In this document: positions 10,101 through 23,966 of the stretch, piece by piece | Position numbering within the stretch: position 1 is the stretch's first letter | How the letters are laid out: each line of letters begins with the position of its first letter | From: Zygnema circumcarinatum | Taxonomy: Eukaryota; Streptophyta; Zygnematophyceae; Zygnematales; Zygnemataceae | Assembly: GCA_037447605.1 (NCBI GenBank) | Contig: CM074808.1 | Location: 2,061,635 to 2,125,634, forward strand | Reading direction: 5' to 3' | Length of the DNA: 64,000 bases | Position numbers and translations under genes: made by a program | The notes under the pieces: model-generated | The model's input: the letters and a program-made list of their open reading frames with translations, nothing else | Told to the model about the DNA's origin: nothing | The model's database searches: none

Positions 10101-13100
10101 AAGAGCATGGAATCTGGCTATCTCCTGCACATGCATTCGAGGAGATGCTTGGGAAGTACACAGGAGCAGTGCAGGTTGGCTGGTGGCGTGAAAAGAAATT
10201 GCGAGAAGTCTGGGGAAGTGGGAAGATGGGAAACGGTGCAAGCAGGGACAGGGAGTTTACTGACGACATTCCTGTCCTTGACATGGTTGATAAAAAGAAC
10301 TTCTTCTTTGCTGTAGGTAGTGTGGTGTTGGGGCTAAAATCTCAGCTTTTAACGGACTTGCAGACGTTGTTCATGCATCCACATGTTGTATCTGACTTAA
10401 CAAAAGAAGAGTCGGAGTGCGCAAGCGAGCATGTCAGAAATGAAATAACGCGTTCGGAGAGGTTGCGCGAGAGTTGGCTGGGTTTGGGCGAGTTGTTTCA
10501 ATACGACAAGTTTCAGTTAGCTATGGAAAGCTGTTTGCTCTCAATATACGCAGACACTGCGGAGCAAGTTGCAACAATGACAGTGAGCATCAATGATGTT
10601 AAGGCTTGGTTGACACCATTTACTCTGAGACCGGCTATATCCCAGAGCTTTACTCCCCCTATTCTGCAGTGTTCTTTGGCTGCCTTCCAGCTATCGCTAT
10701 CTGAGAACGTCAACAAGGTACTTTCCTATTCGACTTCACCTCTACGGGACTACTATTGCAGCATAATGATATAGCAAAAGGCTCTCTTTTTAGCGGATAC
10801 ATTTTGCCAGCTCAGACATGCAAATTTGAAGTGCTAGAACAGGTAAGCAAGTGCATGAGTGCTCACGCCTTTGAACGTTCTCGCCAAAGTTAGATGCTTC
10901 TTTGCTGAAAGAAACTCCAGGTCGAGAATGCAGTGCGGTTTGCAGTGCATGCAGTTTTTTCTAACCCATGATTGCGTGTCATCTGTAGGGAGCTATGCAG
11001 CCTATGATGGAGCCCCTTGCCATCCGAGCCTCCTTCCAGTGGGAAGCAGACGTGGACCTTCCTCATGGAAGGGCCGCATTGTTAAAGGCCAGCTTTCACG
11101 CGGATGAATTGTCGTTCAGGATGAGCGACTCGCATTGCAGAGTCATGTTTGCGATTATCGACAGCTATGCTTCAAACTTTGGAGGATTGAATCTGAACAT
11201 GAGGTTTCCTGCCTTTGATATTCATAGAGGTACTCTGCTGTTATTGGTTTTGTCGTCAAGATGAGACAAGACTGAATAATTTCTGTCTCATATCACTTAT
11301 GATGTAATTGTCCGTCAATGCTACTGTTGCATTTTGGATGCTGCTGATTTGGTGTTTGGTACTCGGATTAGTCGCATTTGATATACAGAAGGCAAGGCAG
11401 CTTTGGATTGGAATGCAGTCTGGTTTCACATCCTCACTGCAACCTAATGTGCAGGCCATTTGCTCGAACTCCAGCTTCACAAATTATCCGCTCGTTGCAG
11501 TGTGGATCCAACTTGGGCTGTCAATTTTGATTCCTTCGAGATTAGCTCCTGTGCCATGCATCTTCTTGGCATAAGGTGGGTCCATACTCATTGGCAGTAG
11601 AGTGAGTACTTTGGAAAGTAATTGGTTAGTTTGGAACAAACACAGCCCAGTGGGCTGTGTGTTTGGGTTCGTCAACAGTGGAGTATACATCGGTTTTCTC
11701 GACTTCCTTGTCATAAGCATCAAAGTTTTACATATAGATGGCAAGGTGAAATGGAAAAATTTCACCTTTTTTTTTGATGACCTCAATTCTTCCCTAGTCT
11801 CTGTTTCATGTGAGCAGAGCGTGCTTTCCCTTTTTTTTTCTTTCTTATCTATTGCAATGTTGCATAGCCGTCAAAAAAACTTCTCTTTAAGTCAGACTCA
11901 TTCGTTTTGTATGCACAGGTTTGACTGCTCTGCCACTGCAAAGACAAGTTGCGGATTTGCCATTCGATTCACCGACGGGCCATCCCAACAAGACTGGGCA
12001 GCTGGAAATTTTAGAAAATGTGATCTGGCTGTTGGCCTCGTAAAATTGTCAGTTTCAACAGCATCTCTTGAATATGCTGCACATCTTTTTATGCTAAACG
12101 TCGCCGTCGTATTTCAATTTATGGGTCTCGTTGCCTTGCCCAACTCCTCCCCTAAGCAGCCCCAGCAACCACAATCCGTCTCCATGTACATAGAGACAGT
12201 GAAAGTGGAACTTGAAGTGCATATCATTGACGATGCGAGTACTGAGAGCTTACCTGCGACTCCTCTATTTGGACTGCCAGCTTGTACCTTCGAGTTGCAA
12301 AGTTTTCAACTGTCTTCAAGTCCTATATCCAAGTTGATGGCGTGTGCTGGCAAGCAGGAAGAGAGTGACCATCTACCTGATGCAGATTCTCAACTTTCTG
12401 GAAACTTACCTGATTCAGAGATCGAGCTTACAATCAGAACAGTGTCTCTAGTTCTCGGAGTCTCTTTGGTGAGCGGCATTTCACCTCTCCATTCTTTTGG
12501 CCATGTAACACAGCTCTGTCCTTCTAGTGAACCTCTCCTCCTTCAGCTTCCGTGAGATGCTTTTCATCAGCTGAGGTTGTGGAAGAAAGCAGTCATCTTG
12601 ACCGCATTTTTTTCCACATTTATACGAACGACAATCTAACTTGTGGTTTTTGTTCATTCATTGACCAAGTCCAAGCGACCAATTTGGTGTTTTATCAAAC
12701 TCGCGAACGGTATGATGTCCTCACCGTTACTCTGTTTGAATGGGATCAGGCTGGCCAGTTGCATATCGTGGATGACTTCCTGTTCCATGCAACAAATATC
12801 CAAGTCTCGAGAACGAGGATGCAGCAACAGAGTGTTAGCAATGTCAGCCCAGTACTTCCAGTCGCTCTCTCACGTGAGGTTAGTCTTCCTATGAAACATG
12901 CACATGATTTTGCATGCTTCAAAAAGATATAGAAGGCAGCTCATTCGGAGATGGTTGTGCGCAGGCCCATCATTAGAGCAGGACTGATAATGAAGGTAAC
13001 ACAGTACGGCCTACACGTTTATGTAGATGTATGGATATCTACGTATGTATGGGATGTTTGGTTTGGACTTAAGTTTGTCGTGTGTTATTTGGGCTTAAGA

Positions 13101-16100
13101 ACTGCGGGTAAACGAAGGACAATTCAATTAGTTCTCCTGTCTTTCACTGTATCCCGGGGTGTCACTCTATTTCACTTCTTCAGTATAGTGTATTACTTTT
13201 GATTCCTGTTTCCGAACGTCAGTAAATCTCCTTCTGATCTGGTTTTTTTTTGCTTCTTCATGGAACCCTGGACCATTGTTATTGATTGAGCCGGTCGTTA
13301 GCACATCCATTGTGTTGGTGTCCTTACTTGAATAAGCATATTGGTGTGCTTGCAGACCATTGATCTTATAGTCGAAGAAGTTGCGCTCCATCTTACACGA
13401 TCCCAGCACGTTCTGCTTCTCAGCTTCAGCAGAAATGCTCTGTCTGCGGTCGAAGCCTCGAGAAGGGTGCTGACCGGTGATGTAGAGAGCAGTTTCCTGG
13501 GCTCCTTTCCTCCTTTTAACAAAGCCAACTCTTTAGATGAGCATGCTGCCGAGTTGCCCAGCCTGCAGCAGGCAGCGGTTTGCTTGAAGAGGGTGTGCAT
13601 TGAAATAGACTTGTGGCGAGACCACCTTGACTACCCTTTGAGCAGTCACTTGGAAGCTCTAAAATCCTCAAACCCCTCATCCTCCTCATCCTCGTCTTCG
13701 TTACTCATTATTGACTTCCAAAATGTTTCATTCAACGTTCTGAGCAAATCTGGAGGACTATTGCCAGTCAGAGACCGAGGCACTTCATCCAATTCAGGAA
13801 GCCTGCCTACTTATCGCACAACTAGAGAGGCCGAACTCTCCATTCAGCAGTTTGATGTCTGTACACGTAGGAAAAACTGGGTGACTGGAGTAGAACCCAA
13901 AACTGATTTCGACAATTCAAGCAAGGATACATTGTTTTCAGAGACTAGTGGGACTGGCAGCTCAGAGGATACCTCATTCGCTGCGAGCATTGCTGTGGAA
14001 AACTCGTTCAGTACATTTTACATTGCCCGGTCCATGCTCCCGGGAGAAGTGCCTTCAGCCGGCCCATTGGCAGCGAGCCTTGTGAGGGCTTCATGGGCCT
14101 TTCAGGACGGAGAGGCGGTGAAGGCTCAAGCTGAGTTTGGCCCTGTGGATTGTCGCATTGACGCGCAGCTCGTAGAAGAGGTGGGTGCATTTCCCTACTT
14201 ATGTCTCTCCCTGCCTCTATGTTGGATCTACCTGCTTGACAGTCAGTTTTTGGCTGCCAAATGGTGTTGCCATTTGGAGCTTGCAGGTGGTTTTGTACGA
14301 ACCTTCATAGGGTCAAGCCTAGGCGAGCTGTTAATTTTACTAAATGCATTGGTTGTCCAACTTTTGTACCTGTCGATGATGCTTCTCAAGGCCTCGTATG
14401 CTGCAGCCTTCAATTCTCCGCTTAAGACCCAGTGTTTTTCCTTAGATGCTCGGCAGAAACACAAAGTGAGGAAGCAATCCAAATGTTGTTTGAAGTCTTG
14501 TGTGTGTCCAGGTTATCACTGTGGTTTGGGAGCGCCGGAAGGGTCTGCCAAAGACGGCAGGACTGGACGTTCTACCTCTTACTGTGAATGCACGGATTGT
14601 AGCACTCTTGTTTCGACTGCAGATACTCCACTCGTTTGAAGCATTTGAGCGCGGAGTCGGAGATGATGCGATCGCCCTTGTGTTCACTGCTGAGCATTCC
14701 ATTGGGATTCTGCATGACAACCTTGAAGCTGATGCACGCCAATGGACCGGTGTTCATCAAGGGAAGAGTCCGGGAATCATGGATATGCACAGCCTTGCCG
14801 TGCAATCTTTTGACTTTTCCGTGGTCGGTTGTGAAGCCACACTTGTAGGACCTAGATATCCTGTCCCTGCGTCGTTGCATCCTCACAGTGATCTTCACTT
14901 TGCTGGCCACATTTTGGCCTGCTCAGGCCCCATAGTCATTGACATTGACACAAGAAATCTCCCTCTCCACGTGTTACCATCCTTGGGTGGTCCATTGAAG
15001 GCTCTACTACTATCCACGTCAAATGCATGGAGCAATACCTGGCCACTTAGGCAGCGGTGTGCAGGGCCTGCATGTCCGAGTGACGATTTACGTTCCGGAG
15101 CATTTTCAAAAGCTCGAAAGCTGGAGCAACATGTACAGCGAGGACGGATAATATGGGGGGATACTCCAATTTCATCTGAAAGGGAAGCACTGTTTTCTGA
15201 CTGTGAAGGTGGTTGGATCATTTGGCGGTATTGTCCTTTTCCTCTGCCCCAATCTGCTACAATCGACTTTTTTATTTCAGATGTGAAGTTGTGTGTGATC
15301 TGTCGAATGGTTAGTGGCATCGATTTACAGAAATCTTTAGGAGCACAAGACATTCAAGACATAAGGCATTGTATAGTTTGCTTTCTGTCCTGTTCTCACC
15401 CTTCATTGTGGGAATGGCTATTCGTGAGATTACTTCTTAGCAACCCAGAGATTCACTCCCCCGGCTCTCCCAACTTGCTCTGACAGCGGATAATCTTTGT
15501 GGTGCAGATATCCATTCAGTCGTGCAGTTTCTGAAGCGTATGTGCAAGGCAGCCTATTTTCCCGACCTTCACCCTCGAGTCCTACAGTCATTCTCAGGCT
15601 GTGCTTTTGGGATAGAGCATCTCGTAGCTGGAGTGATGCAGGGCATGTTTTTGTCACAGCGTTTGATAAGTCATTGGTTATCAAGCCCGAGCCGCAGGTG
15701 GAAGCTGAAGAATGGCGTTTATCATGGATTGCTGACTTCGAAGGTTTAGAAGTTTCGGACTCTGAGAGGACCTCAGTCTTGTTGAAGGCTGCAGAGATTC
15801 TAAAGCTGTTGCAAATAAATCCTCGAGGTGGACCAAGGAGTGCGTCTACAGACCCGTGTAGCAATATCATGCCATTCATTCATATCGCATTATCTGCCGA
15901 TGAACTTCGTGCATCTTATTTAGAAGGAACGGATGCTGACGAGGGTTCAGACGCTGCTGTAGTCGTAGTTGGAGAGGACGTTCTAGTCGGTTGCCACTTT
16001 TGGAACTCAAGTAACTGGCTGATGTCAGCCAAGGGATCCTTCTGTGTCGAATACATGGACACCTCCAGCTACACATATGTAAGTAACGAGCTGCGTTATA

Positions 16101-19100
16101 AGATTTGGCCCCTGAAAACTTTGGAATAGAGTGCACACCCATTTCTGCAGCTGAAGTGATCAGAACACAAGTCAGTCATATGCAATGCTCTGCACTAGAG
16201 GCTCATTGACTCCTGGAGAGTGGCAAAAAAGGAAACGAAGGGGACAGCGAACAGAGGGTTCCAATGGGACACCGTGAATTCTTTCCATCGCTACGTGAAC
16301 TAAACGAGGCACAGTATGTGAAATTGAGTTGCTTGTCTTGTGCTTCTCACAAGCAGAACATATACCAGAAGCAGAAGGTGGATGTAGCCTTACAGTGCCC
16401 GTCTATTGTGTGGCAGGAAACCTTGGTCGAAGCGTTTCAGTTGGAATGCAGCATTAGCAATCGAAGGATTGTTCTCCGTGATGGAGAACAGATTGACTCG
16501 TCATCCGATGAGAACTTGCAGCGTCCGATTCCTTTGGACTTCGATCCTATGGCACTGCAACCAGCTCCTCTTTGGGATGGTTTAACTTGTCATATGCGTG
16601 TAGACCAGGAGGTGACTGTACGGCTGCAGGAATCGGGTATGCGAGAAGCTCAAATGATCATCAATCGTTTTCTGTGTGGCGATGCATCGCCAATCCGTGA
16701 TGTGGGTGGGCTTCAAAGCGAAGCTGATACAATAGCCCGATCGCAAAACTGGTTTATAAGAGACGAGCAGCAGGCAGGTTATGAAATCGAGAATGCTTGC
16801 CCCTTCCCGCTCGCATTTGGCCAAGCCGGTGTTTCTGAATTGATCGTTATTCCAGGTTTCCAGCTGTACACATACTCCTGGAGGGCTCCTCCATCCCTTC
16901 TGCCTTCAGCCTCAAAACAGATCCGTGTTTGTTTACCTGCTTTTGATTTAACCTCCGAGGAAAGCAAACGTTATTTTGCTGGTGTGGTTCAGCATCCATG
17001 GCCTGAGCAGGACTGGTGTGAGCCATTTTCAGTTGATCGAAGTTGCAACTTGCATCGCATGTTGCGACTGGATGGGTCGCATGAAGTTATGATTGTTGTT
17101 CAGGTTCAGAAGCAAAGATCCTTGAAATGGCGTATCAGTTTGAGGCCATTTTGCCGCCTTGTCAACAGGACTGCGAACAAGCTGCCTGCTCAAATGAGGG
17201 GTTTCTTTTTGACACATAGTAGTATGCCAAAAACAGTGGCTGGAGTACACAATACAGAGGATTTGGAGGCTGGAGAAGATGGCGTTGTAGCGTTTGCTCT
17301 GCCACGCTTTGACCAAGAGGTTAGTGGGAGCAGAGGACAGGATGTTGTGTGTGTGTCAAGGATACGGGAGGCCAACGAGCGTGACTCAGGTAAAACTAGC
17401 AGGCAAATGCGAGTTTTCCTCGATGGAAATGGGAAACAAGATTGGTCGGCTTGGGCCAATGTCAATGACCCACAAAGTATGGACTCATCGTTTGAAAGCA
17501 TTCACCTTCTAAGTGTAGATGGGTGTTCTGAATGGCCGGATTGTGAGACGCAGATGCGTTCCAAGAGGCCCTGTGTATGGCTTCAAGTTCTAGGTCCTAA
17601 GGAAGAAACTGAAGGCCAGATAACGTTCACCATTTGGCCGCTGTTCTTCTTTTACAATGGACTTTCTGTGCCAGTCGATGTGAAGCTTGATCGGAGTGAT
17701 GGAACTTCGCATACATATAATGTCGATAAAGAAAAGGAGTTTGCGTTGGAGGTGGGGGCTTCTGATGTGGACCGAATAGCGTGTAGGTCATGTTTGGGCA
17801 TGCTGTGGCCAGCTACCAACTCTAAAGATGTTTCTTCGGAGAAGGAAGGAGAGAAAACCGAAGGGAGGAAGCGGAACATTGCCAACGTTCGTGGAAGTCA
17901 GGACTTCAATATGGACGAAGGCTGCATGTGGTCATCGTCACTAAGGCTCACGGCATGGGGTCCCGAAGAAGAGCCGTCCAACACCTTGAGGCATGGGTTG
18001 GAAGTTCCGGCAGTAGGACAGCAGCGGACTCTTCAGCTTGTTTCAACGAACGGTCAGGACACACGTGTAAGTCATCTTCTAAACATGAAAATTTCCCCTT
18101 CTGGATTTCAGTTTTTTTGTAAAACTTATGACCGTTGATACTAAGATTTTCTCCTCCTGGATGCCCTTTGCCCTCTGTGTGAATTTCTTACATTTTGTGA
18201 TTTTCCAGGTTCTTTTTCCAACGCTTTCCTGCTCTGAGCTGACGTCGAAAGTAAGCCCTCCTTCATCTCACAATGTTGGTGCATGCTGGTGGCGGACCTG
18301 CAGGTCCTTTCCTGCGCCCTAGTATCACGCATATACAACGATGGTGTTCCATCAGTCCTCCTCTCTGTACTGCCCTTCGCTGTTCTCCACAACCACCTGC
18401 CTGTGGAGGTGGCTGTTGCTGCCGATGTTCTCCGTGGGGACGCTTCCATGTCAGCCGCTGCAGGTCCTGGGGAGAGAGTCCCCTTTGCATGGCATGGCAC
18501 GGATGGTCGGCGAATGCCCGCCCGCAGAGCCCGCCTTGGTGTGCGCTTTGGGTTGGAAGCAACGGTTGGCAGCGGCCCTGGCAAGGGGGGGGGTTCGGCG
18601 GAGGGAAGGGCCGAGAAGCCCAAGCTCAGCAGTGGGGGGTGGGCTTGGTCGGCACCGCTAGCAGTAGATGTAGCGAGCACCCACGAAGTTAACATTTTAG
18701 CAGTATCTGAAGATGGGCCCATGGAATGTCGCTTCCTCGTACGCATCTCCATTGTGAGGTAGTGGCATTGCAGAACGTTTTATAACTCAGGGTGAATTAG
18801 ATTGGAGTAAAGTTGGTTTTCTTCGCTAGTTTAGTCTCTGTCTGGAAGACATTTGAAGTACTCATGTATCGTTTGACATTCCCCTTTCGACTCCTAAGTC
18901 GTGTAGAGTGATGTGATCTGCAAATGGCCTTCTTTTGAGTTAACGAACAGGCAGAAAATGCTGGAAAAGCAGTAACATGAGTGATTTTGCGTGTTTGCAG
19001 GTCGAACGATGGGACGCCGGATGGAGTACAGGCGACTGGCTATCAGTGCTGTTACTTGTCTGTGTACCCTCAAGTGATTGTTTCGAACCTGTCAGGTTTC

Positions 19101-22100
19101 AACCTTCGCTTGTCTGTGGGGGATGTGAGCTCTGGACCAGCAGCTTCGTCACCTCTTCCTGGTCGAGCTGCTCTTTTGGTTTGTGAAGATGGAACACAGC
19201 TCGCACCATTAGTGGCGTTTCCGAGGGGACAGGGTAGCAAGTTTCCTTCAGAATCAAGTCAGCGACTTGATGGTATCTCGCTAGATTACATTGTTCGCTT
19301 TGCTAGGATGAATGTGGAAAGCCGAGAATCAGCCCAAACTGAGCAAGATGCGGATTTTGGATGGTCAAACCCATTGGCGCTCTCGAAGTTCTCCCTTGGT
19401 CAAAGGTTATTTCTTCCAGGTGGGAGTGAAGCTTCTCACGAGCTTCTGCTGACCTGTAGCGTTCTCATTTCTAATCAACAAATGCATTTGCTTATTTTCC
19501 ACGACAAGCAGCCCCCTTGTATTCTTATCAACAGTACAACTCTTCCTCTAGAGGTGTGCAGTGCCACGGGGGACGGGCCAGTTGCTTTGGTTGCCCCTCA
19601 TGCAACTCTGGACTATGATTGGAGTTCGGGAATAGATATGGGAGACGAAGATGGCAGTGGAAATGCTGGAAATACAAATCTGCGCTCTGACTGGTTTCGT
19701 AGGGATGCCTCTACCGGAGCTGAAGGGGGTTATGAACAAGTCATGGACGATGCCCTTCTTCAGCATATGAAACGTGAAGAGGAGATCATTTATCTTTTGG
19801 TCCGACCAGCTGGCTATGACTGGTCAGATCCAATAAAGCTTGCACCCTCCTCCGGTAGGGTCAACTATTGTGAGCCCATAGGGAGGGCAGGTGAGATGTT
19901 GGCTCTGAATGTCCAGGTGCTGCAGCAAGGTCCAACTTTCTTTGTGCAGCTCGAACCTGCCCAAGACATGAAGTTGAATGGTTGTGAGCCGCAAGTGAGC
20001 TCATCATCTGTGCCTGACGGTGGAAACAAGATGACAGTTCACTTGGCAGTTGAAAAGCTCCGTCTTTCAATATGGGACGATCAGAAGCCTGGAAGAATGA
20101 GCGGTAGAGTCTTGGACGGCGTAAATACGAATGGTGGAGATGACACTGTTACAGCGGAGGTTGCGGTGTTTAGCATAGAGACCCTAAGGGTGAACTTGTT
20201 CTCAAAAGTGGAGGTGCCTCCTTTGTTTCTTCCTCCAATTTCTTCCATTGAAGGCAGTATTAGTGCGGGCATTATTCAAGTTGACAGCCTTCTGGAGGAT
20301 GCCGAATTTCCTGTTATCCTCACCAGCGATTTTTCGTCTCAGTTGGATCCTTCCATAGGCATGCCTTCGGGGAGAGGTGTGGTAGAAAACTCATCTGATA
20401 GCCCAGCATTTCAAATCAAATTGCAGATTTGCAGACAAGAAGGGGTCACTGGTGCCCCTTTAGTTTGGTTGAATAGATTAACAATGGAACTTCGTCCCCT
20501 CCTCGTAAACGTAGACGACTCTCTCTTGTCTGCTGCTCAGAGGCTTCAAGAGTCCTTTGTGGCAGTAGCTCAAAGCGGAAGCAATAACAGAGTCGGCCAT
20601 CACACTGGCAGGGCTCGTTTGGCTGAACCTGGAAATGGGGCAGAGCTTGTTCCCAGTCGCAAAGGAGATCTGACACTCGCAAGACCAAAATTCTTCCTTG
20701 GCCATCTTGAAGTGAGCAAAATTAGCCTGTTTGTCACTGCACACGTCTCTCAGCCGTGGGTTCTTCATACCAACCGTGCATCGGTCCGTCTGCCCTCACT
20801 TCAGCTCAACCGGCTTCTTTTTCCTCCTCTGGTTATCTTCCGTGGCTTGTTGGCCCACTACGTGACTGAAGGCATTCTGAACAACCTTCATGTTTTGGGT
20901 TCTTTAGACATCATTTTTAATCCCGTTGGTTTGGTTAGGAGAGTGCAAGCAGGTCTCCGAGACTTGGTAGTCTTGCCCTTTGAGGGCTCTCAGGTTGGAC
21001 CCCATGGCTTCCTCCTCGGTCTCGGACAGGGAGGAGCATCTCTGTTCCGACACATGTCATATTGGACACTCAGTTCAATTGCTGGTTTTAGCTCTACCCT
21101 TGCTCGAATCTTGGAACGTACTTATACAGGGGGGCCACATAGACTTCCTTTCAGAGCTGCTTACAGATTAGGGCAAGAGCCGGCAAGGGGAGCTGTTGTC
21201 GTCACTCCTAGTCATACAACAGGCTCGGGAAGGCGGAAAGGACTGCTGGGAGCTGGGAAGGTGAAGCTTTTCGTTCCTTTGTCGACAGTCAGTTGAAGCT
21301 TTCATGATTTTGAAAAGCACCTATGGTGGCTGCTCGCCTATGTTCTGGTTTTGCATTGAGTTAATTGCCGTTCATGCTCGCAAGAGTTTTCTCAAGTTTT
21401 CATCAACCTGATGTAGAAGCGTGTCCGTAAAACAGCTTTTCTGCCATGGTTCTCTCTCTGCGATAGCTGCTCAAAGACCTTAGGAATGGGGTGTAACGGT
21501 TGCGTGTTTTTTAATAACTTGTTCAACCTGATTCTTTGGAGAAGTGACTGTCCTTCCTTTGCTGATCAAGTAAACATCACGTTTGCATGGGAAGCTAGCT
21601 CATGACTTTTGAAATGTGCATATGCAATTGCAGGGGTTAGTAGGTGCAATAGCTGTCCGCGTGAGCGGAGCTCTGCAGCTTGTTGCGTACACATCGCAAG
21701 GTCTCTTGGGGTCGAGTGACGAGCCTGTGCAGCGAGTGTCATCAGTTCGTAGTTCACTTGCCGGCGAAGAAAGAAGTGATGAGCAGTACGGGAAGGTACG
21801 CAAGCGCAAGAGACGGAAGTTGGCCCTCCTTCATCGCTACGCATCTCGGAGTTCAGCAGGACGCTTCAAGCGCCATATCCTTGGGGGCACCTCTGAAAGG
21901 TGGGCCGATCAAACTTGCAGAAAAGCTGCCCAATGTTGAACTCTTTGCCAACGTCTTTCGTCCTGTCAGTGGGTCTGAGAGCATCTTAAGCTCCAATTTT
22001 CCGTTTGCCAAGCACTTAATGTTGAAGGAAGAAGTTCATCCAGGTCTTATGATGGGGTTGTTCATGATCGTTTTCTCTCATATTGTTCCTGGTCTGTCAT

Positions 22101-22459
22101 TTATTTGCAGGTATTTGAGCCATCTGGAATTGGCGGCAGCAGTTCTGACAAGCCCAGGACAAGTCAAACCACACGTGCTTTACCGCCCTGTTCTCCTTTT
22201 GAGTCATATCGCAGTGCATGCGTTGGAAAGCAGCGGAGTAGTGCACGTGGTGCGGCTTCCCCTTCAAGACGTGGTCTTGAGGGAGGACCCCTCCAATCTT
22301 TCCGTCATGCTTTCTGTTCCACGACATGACCATGCATCGCAAGAAGACTCTCTCAATGCGGAGGCAATGCAGCAGCTGTACGTCACCTTTGAGGAAAACT
22401 CATGGTTGGCATGGCTCCCAAAGCTGCGCCGCGCAGTGGCTGGCAATCAGACCGTGTAG
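7176..22459 (+). CDS. VPS13B: VPS13B/COH1-type bridge-like lipid transfer protein
   Basis: This is a giant membrane-contact-site protein of the VPS13 family, which moves lipids along a hydrophobic groove; VPS13B works at Golgi and endosomes. Exons I can follow: 7176-7211, 7348-7468, 7621-7655, 7728-7944, 8221-8406, 8774-8870, 9114-10717, 10816-10842, 10989-11229, 11455-11575, 11919-12468, about 12660-12878, 13356-14180, from 14512, about 15510-16078, about 16262-18066, about 18208-18250, 18303-18753, 19001-21260, from about 21630, and one ending at 22459. The protein is about 3,600 aa. The N-terminus (MLGNVEKYVLTP, then VARKYIKD, FELNLE, ELHVKIPWTR) matches VPS13 chorein domains and VPS13B best. 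Exon 9114-10717 shares the GWAWRFFSDEE context with VPS13B. The VPS13_C region includes GSLDIIFNPVGLVRRVQAGL. The last exon looks like a PH-like tail (RPVLLLSHIAVHALESSG). Exon joins near 12.6, 15.0-15.5, 16.1-16.3 and 21.8-22.1 kb are unresolved. The Arabidopsis relative is SHRUBBY. Confidence 0.88.
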
Positions 22460-23780
22460 GGGCAGAGTCTCGCAGCTGCAATCCTTTCGCAGTTCGTCCT
22501 CTCTGAAACGGCATCCGCACTCCCAACTTTTCTATTGGGGTGAGTTCATTCTACAAGACCCGGAGGAATCTTGTTTGGTTCTGGTTAAAGCGGCCCAAAA
22601 TATGATGACTGTCTCGTGTTTTTTGCACATCCTTGTTTTCGTGGTCGTCTCTGCTTTCCCACCTCCTCGGAGATTGGCTTTCATACCACCGCCCTTTTTC
22701 TATTGGGATATGTAGTGAAGAGATTGTGTGGCTGAAACTTGTGCATGATTGGTGCATGAACCTGACGGTGGGTCCTCCTGCGCGCGCTGTCTTCTGTAGG
22801 TTTTTGGCCTCGGAGTCACGCGGGCAGTGGTCCTGTAAAAGACACCATCGAAACCAATTTCATGTCCGAGACTGCTGAAGCAAGTTGGCCGGATACAGTT
22901 GGGCATTGCCGTGATGGTTTCCGGCATTGGATTGCCTTTGATACAGCCAAAATTGGGAACATTAGCATGTCCCATGGCTTCTTTTTTATCAACATAATGA
23001 AGCCACGAGATATGGTGATGATTCCCTTTGCCAACTGCGCGCAGGGAGCATGCGTCCGCCATGCCCGAAGGAACCTTAGGGTTTGGGGACTCCTGAAGCA
23101 GCCAGGGTCAAGCAGATCAGCAGTCACAATTCATCTCAATGTGTAGATAGACTATTTGATTCATGTACAATCTCCTTTTTTGGAAACATTTTCCAATTTT
23201 TTGGTCATGCAACGGAAGCATGACAGACGATTTGCATGGCTTCAACGACCTTAATTATAGGGTCTGTTAAAAAACGTGTTTTGTGTTGCTCCAAAAGGCT
23301 CTGTTTCTCGCCGTGTCTCGCGACTTTCTCCGTTTTTTTGTGCCGTTGGTGTTTGATTGAAACAAATATGTTTGAGATCAGTTCATGGCAGCTACTTCTG
23401 CTTGTTGCGCATGAATGGCAGCTGAACAGGATTCAGATGATGTTCATCTCAATTGCTGTGCATCGGTTTGGACGAATGGCTCGAATGGCCGAGCAGAGCA
23501 GTGCGAGCATGGCGCAGATGGGTGGACCCGGAGCCATGTGGCCATCGTCAGCAAAACGGCACTAGCTTCAATGAATTTGTTTTCCCGAATTCATGTGAGC
23601 GCTTTTCTACTTGCTTCTCAAACGCATGATCGCAATCAGGCAACGCTTGTTGTAACGCTTATCCCTCCCTTCCTCCCTCCCTCCCTTCCTTCCCTCCCTT
23701 CCTCCCCGGCGGGGCTGCGCGGTGAAGCGTTGGCGTTGGCGTGTGCAGCGGCTGGAGCCCCAAAATCCCGCAAGGGGCAA
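22460..23780. other. Region downstream of the VPS13B-like gene
   Basis: This should contain the 3' UTR. A 95-codon plus-strand frame at 22862-23146 has mixed, protein-like composition but no family I recognise. It could be an extra terminal exon (preceded by TTCTGTAG at 22792-22799) or chance. A CCCT/CCTT microsatellite lies at 23664-23705. Confidence 0.35.
23664..23705. repeat. (CCCT/CCTT)n microsatellite
   Basis: A pure-pyrimidine run of CCCT and CCTT tetranucleotides lies upstream of the sortilin gene, just before the MSA-like array. Confidence 0.85.
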
Positions 23781-23966
23781 TCCAGCGGTCAGATTGCCGC
23801 GAGGTGCCTCGTGACACATCCAACGGTCAGATCCCCGGAATCTCGTATGCGTGGGGACACGTGGCACACCCAACGGTCAGATCCCCGGAATCTCGCATGC
23901 GTGGGGACACGTGGCACATCCAACGGTCTAACGCTGCGAGACGACAGGTGGCGCATCCAACGGTGA
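23781..23966 (+). repeat. 50-bp tandem array carrying MSA-like and G-box motifs
   Basis: Five copies of TCCAACGGTCA or near variants start at 23781 (TCCAGCGGTCA), 23819, 23869, 23919 and 23956. The middle spacing is exactly 50 bp and the outer spacing 37-38 bp. The intervening unit reads GATCCCCGGAATCTCG.ATGC and GTGGGGACACGTGGCACA, so each full unit also carries CACGTGGC. Copies 23819 and 23869 fit the plant mitosis-specific activator consensus YCYAACGGYYA completely. The array lies 0.7-0.9 kb upstream of the sortilin start. Confidence 0.85.

Noticed and set aside
18141-18752. 203-codon minus-strand frame
   Set aside because: It is antisense to VPS13B-like exons that have good splice and protein support.
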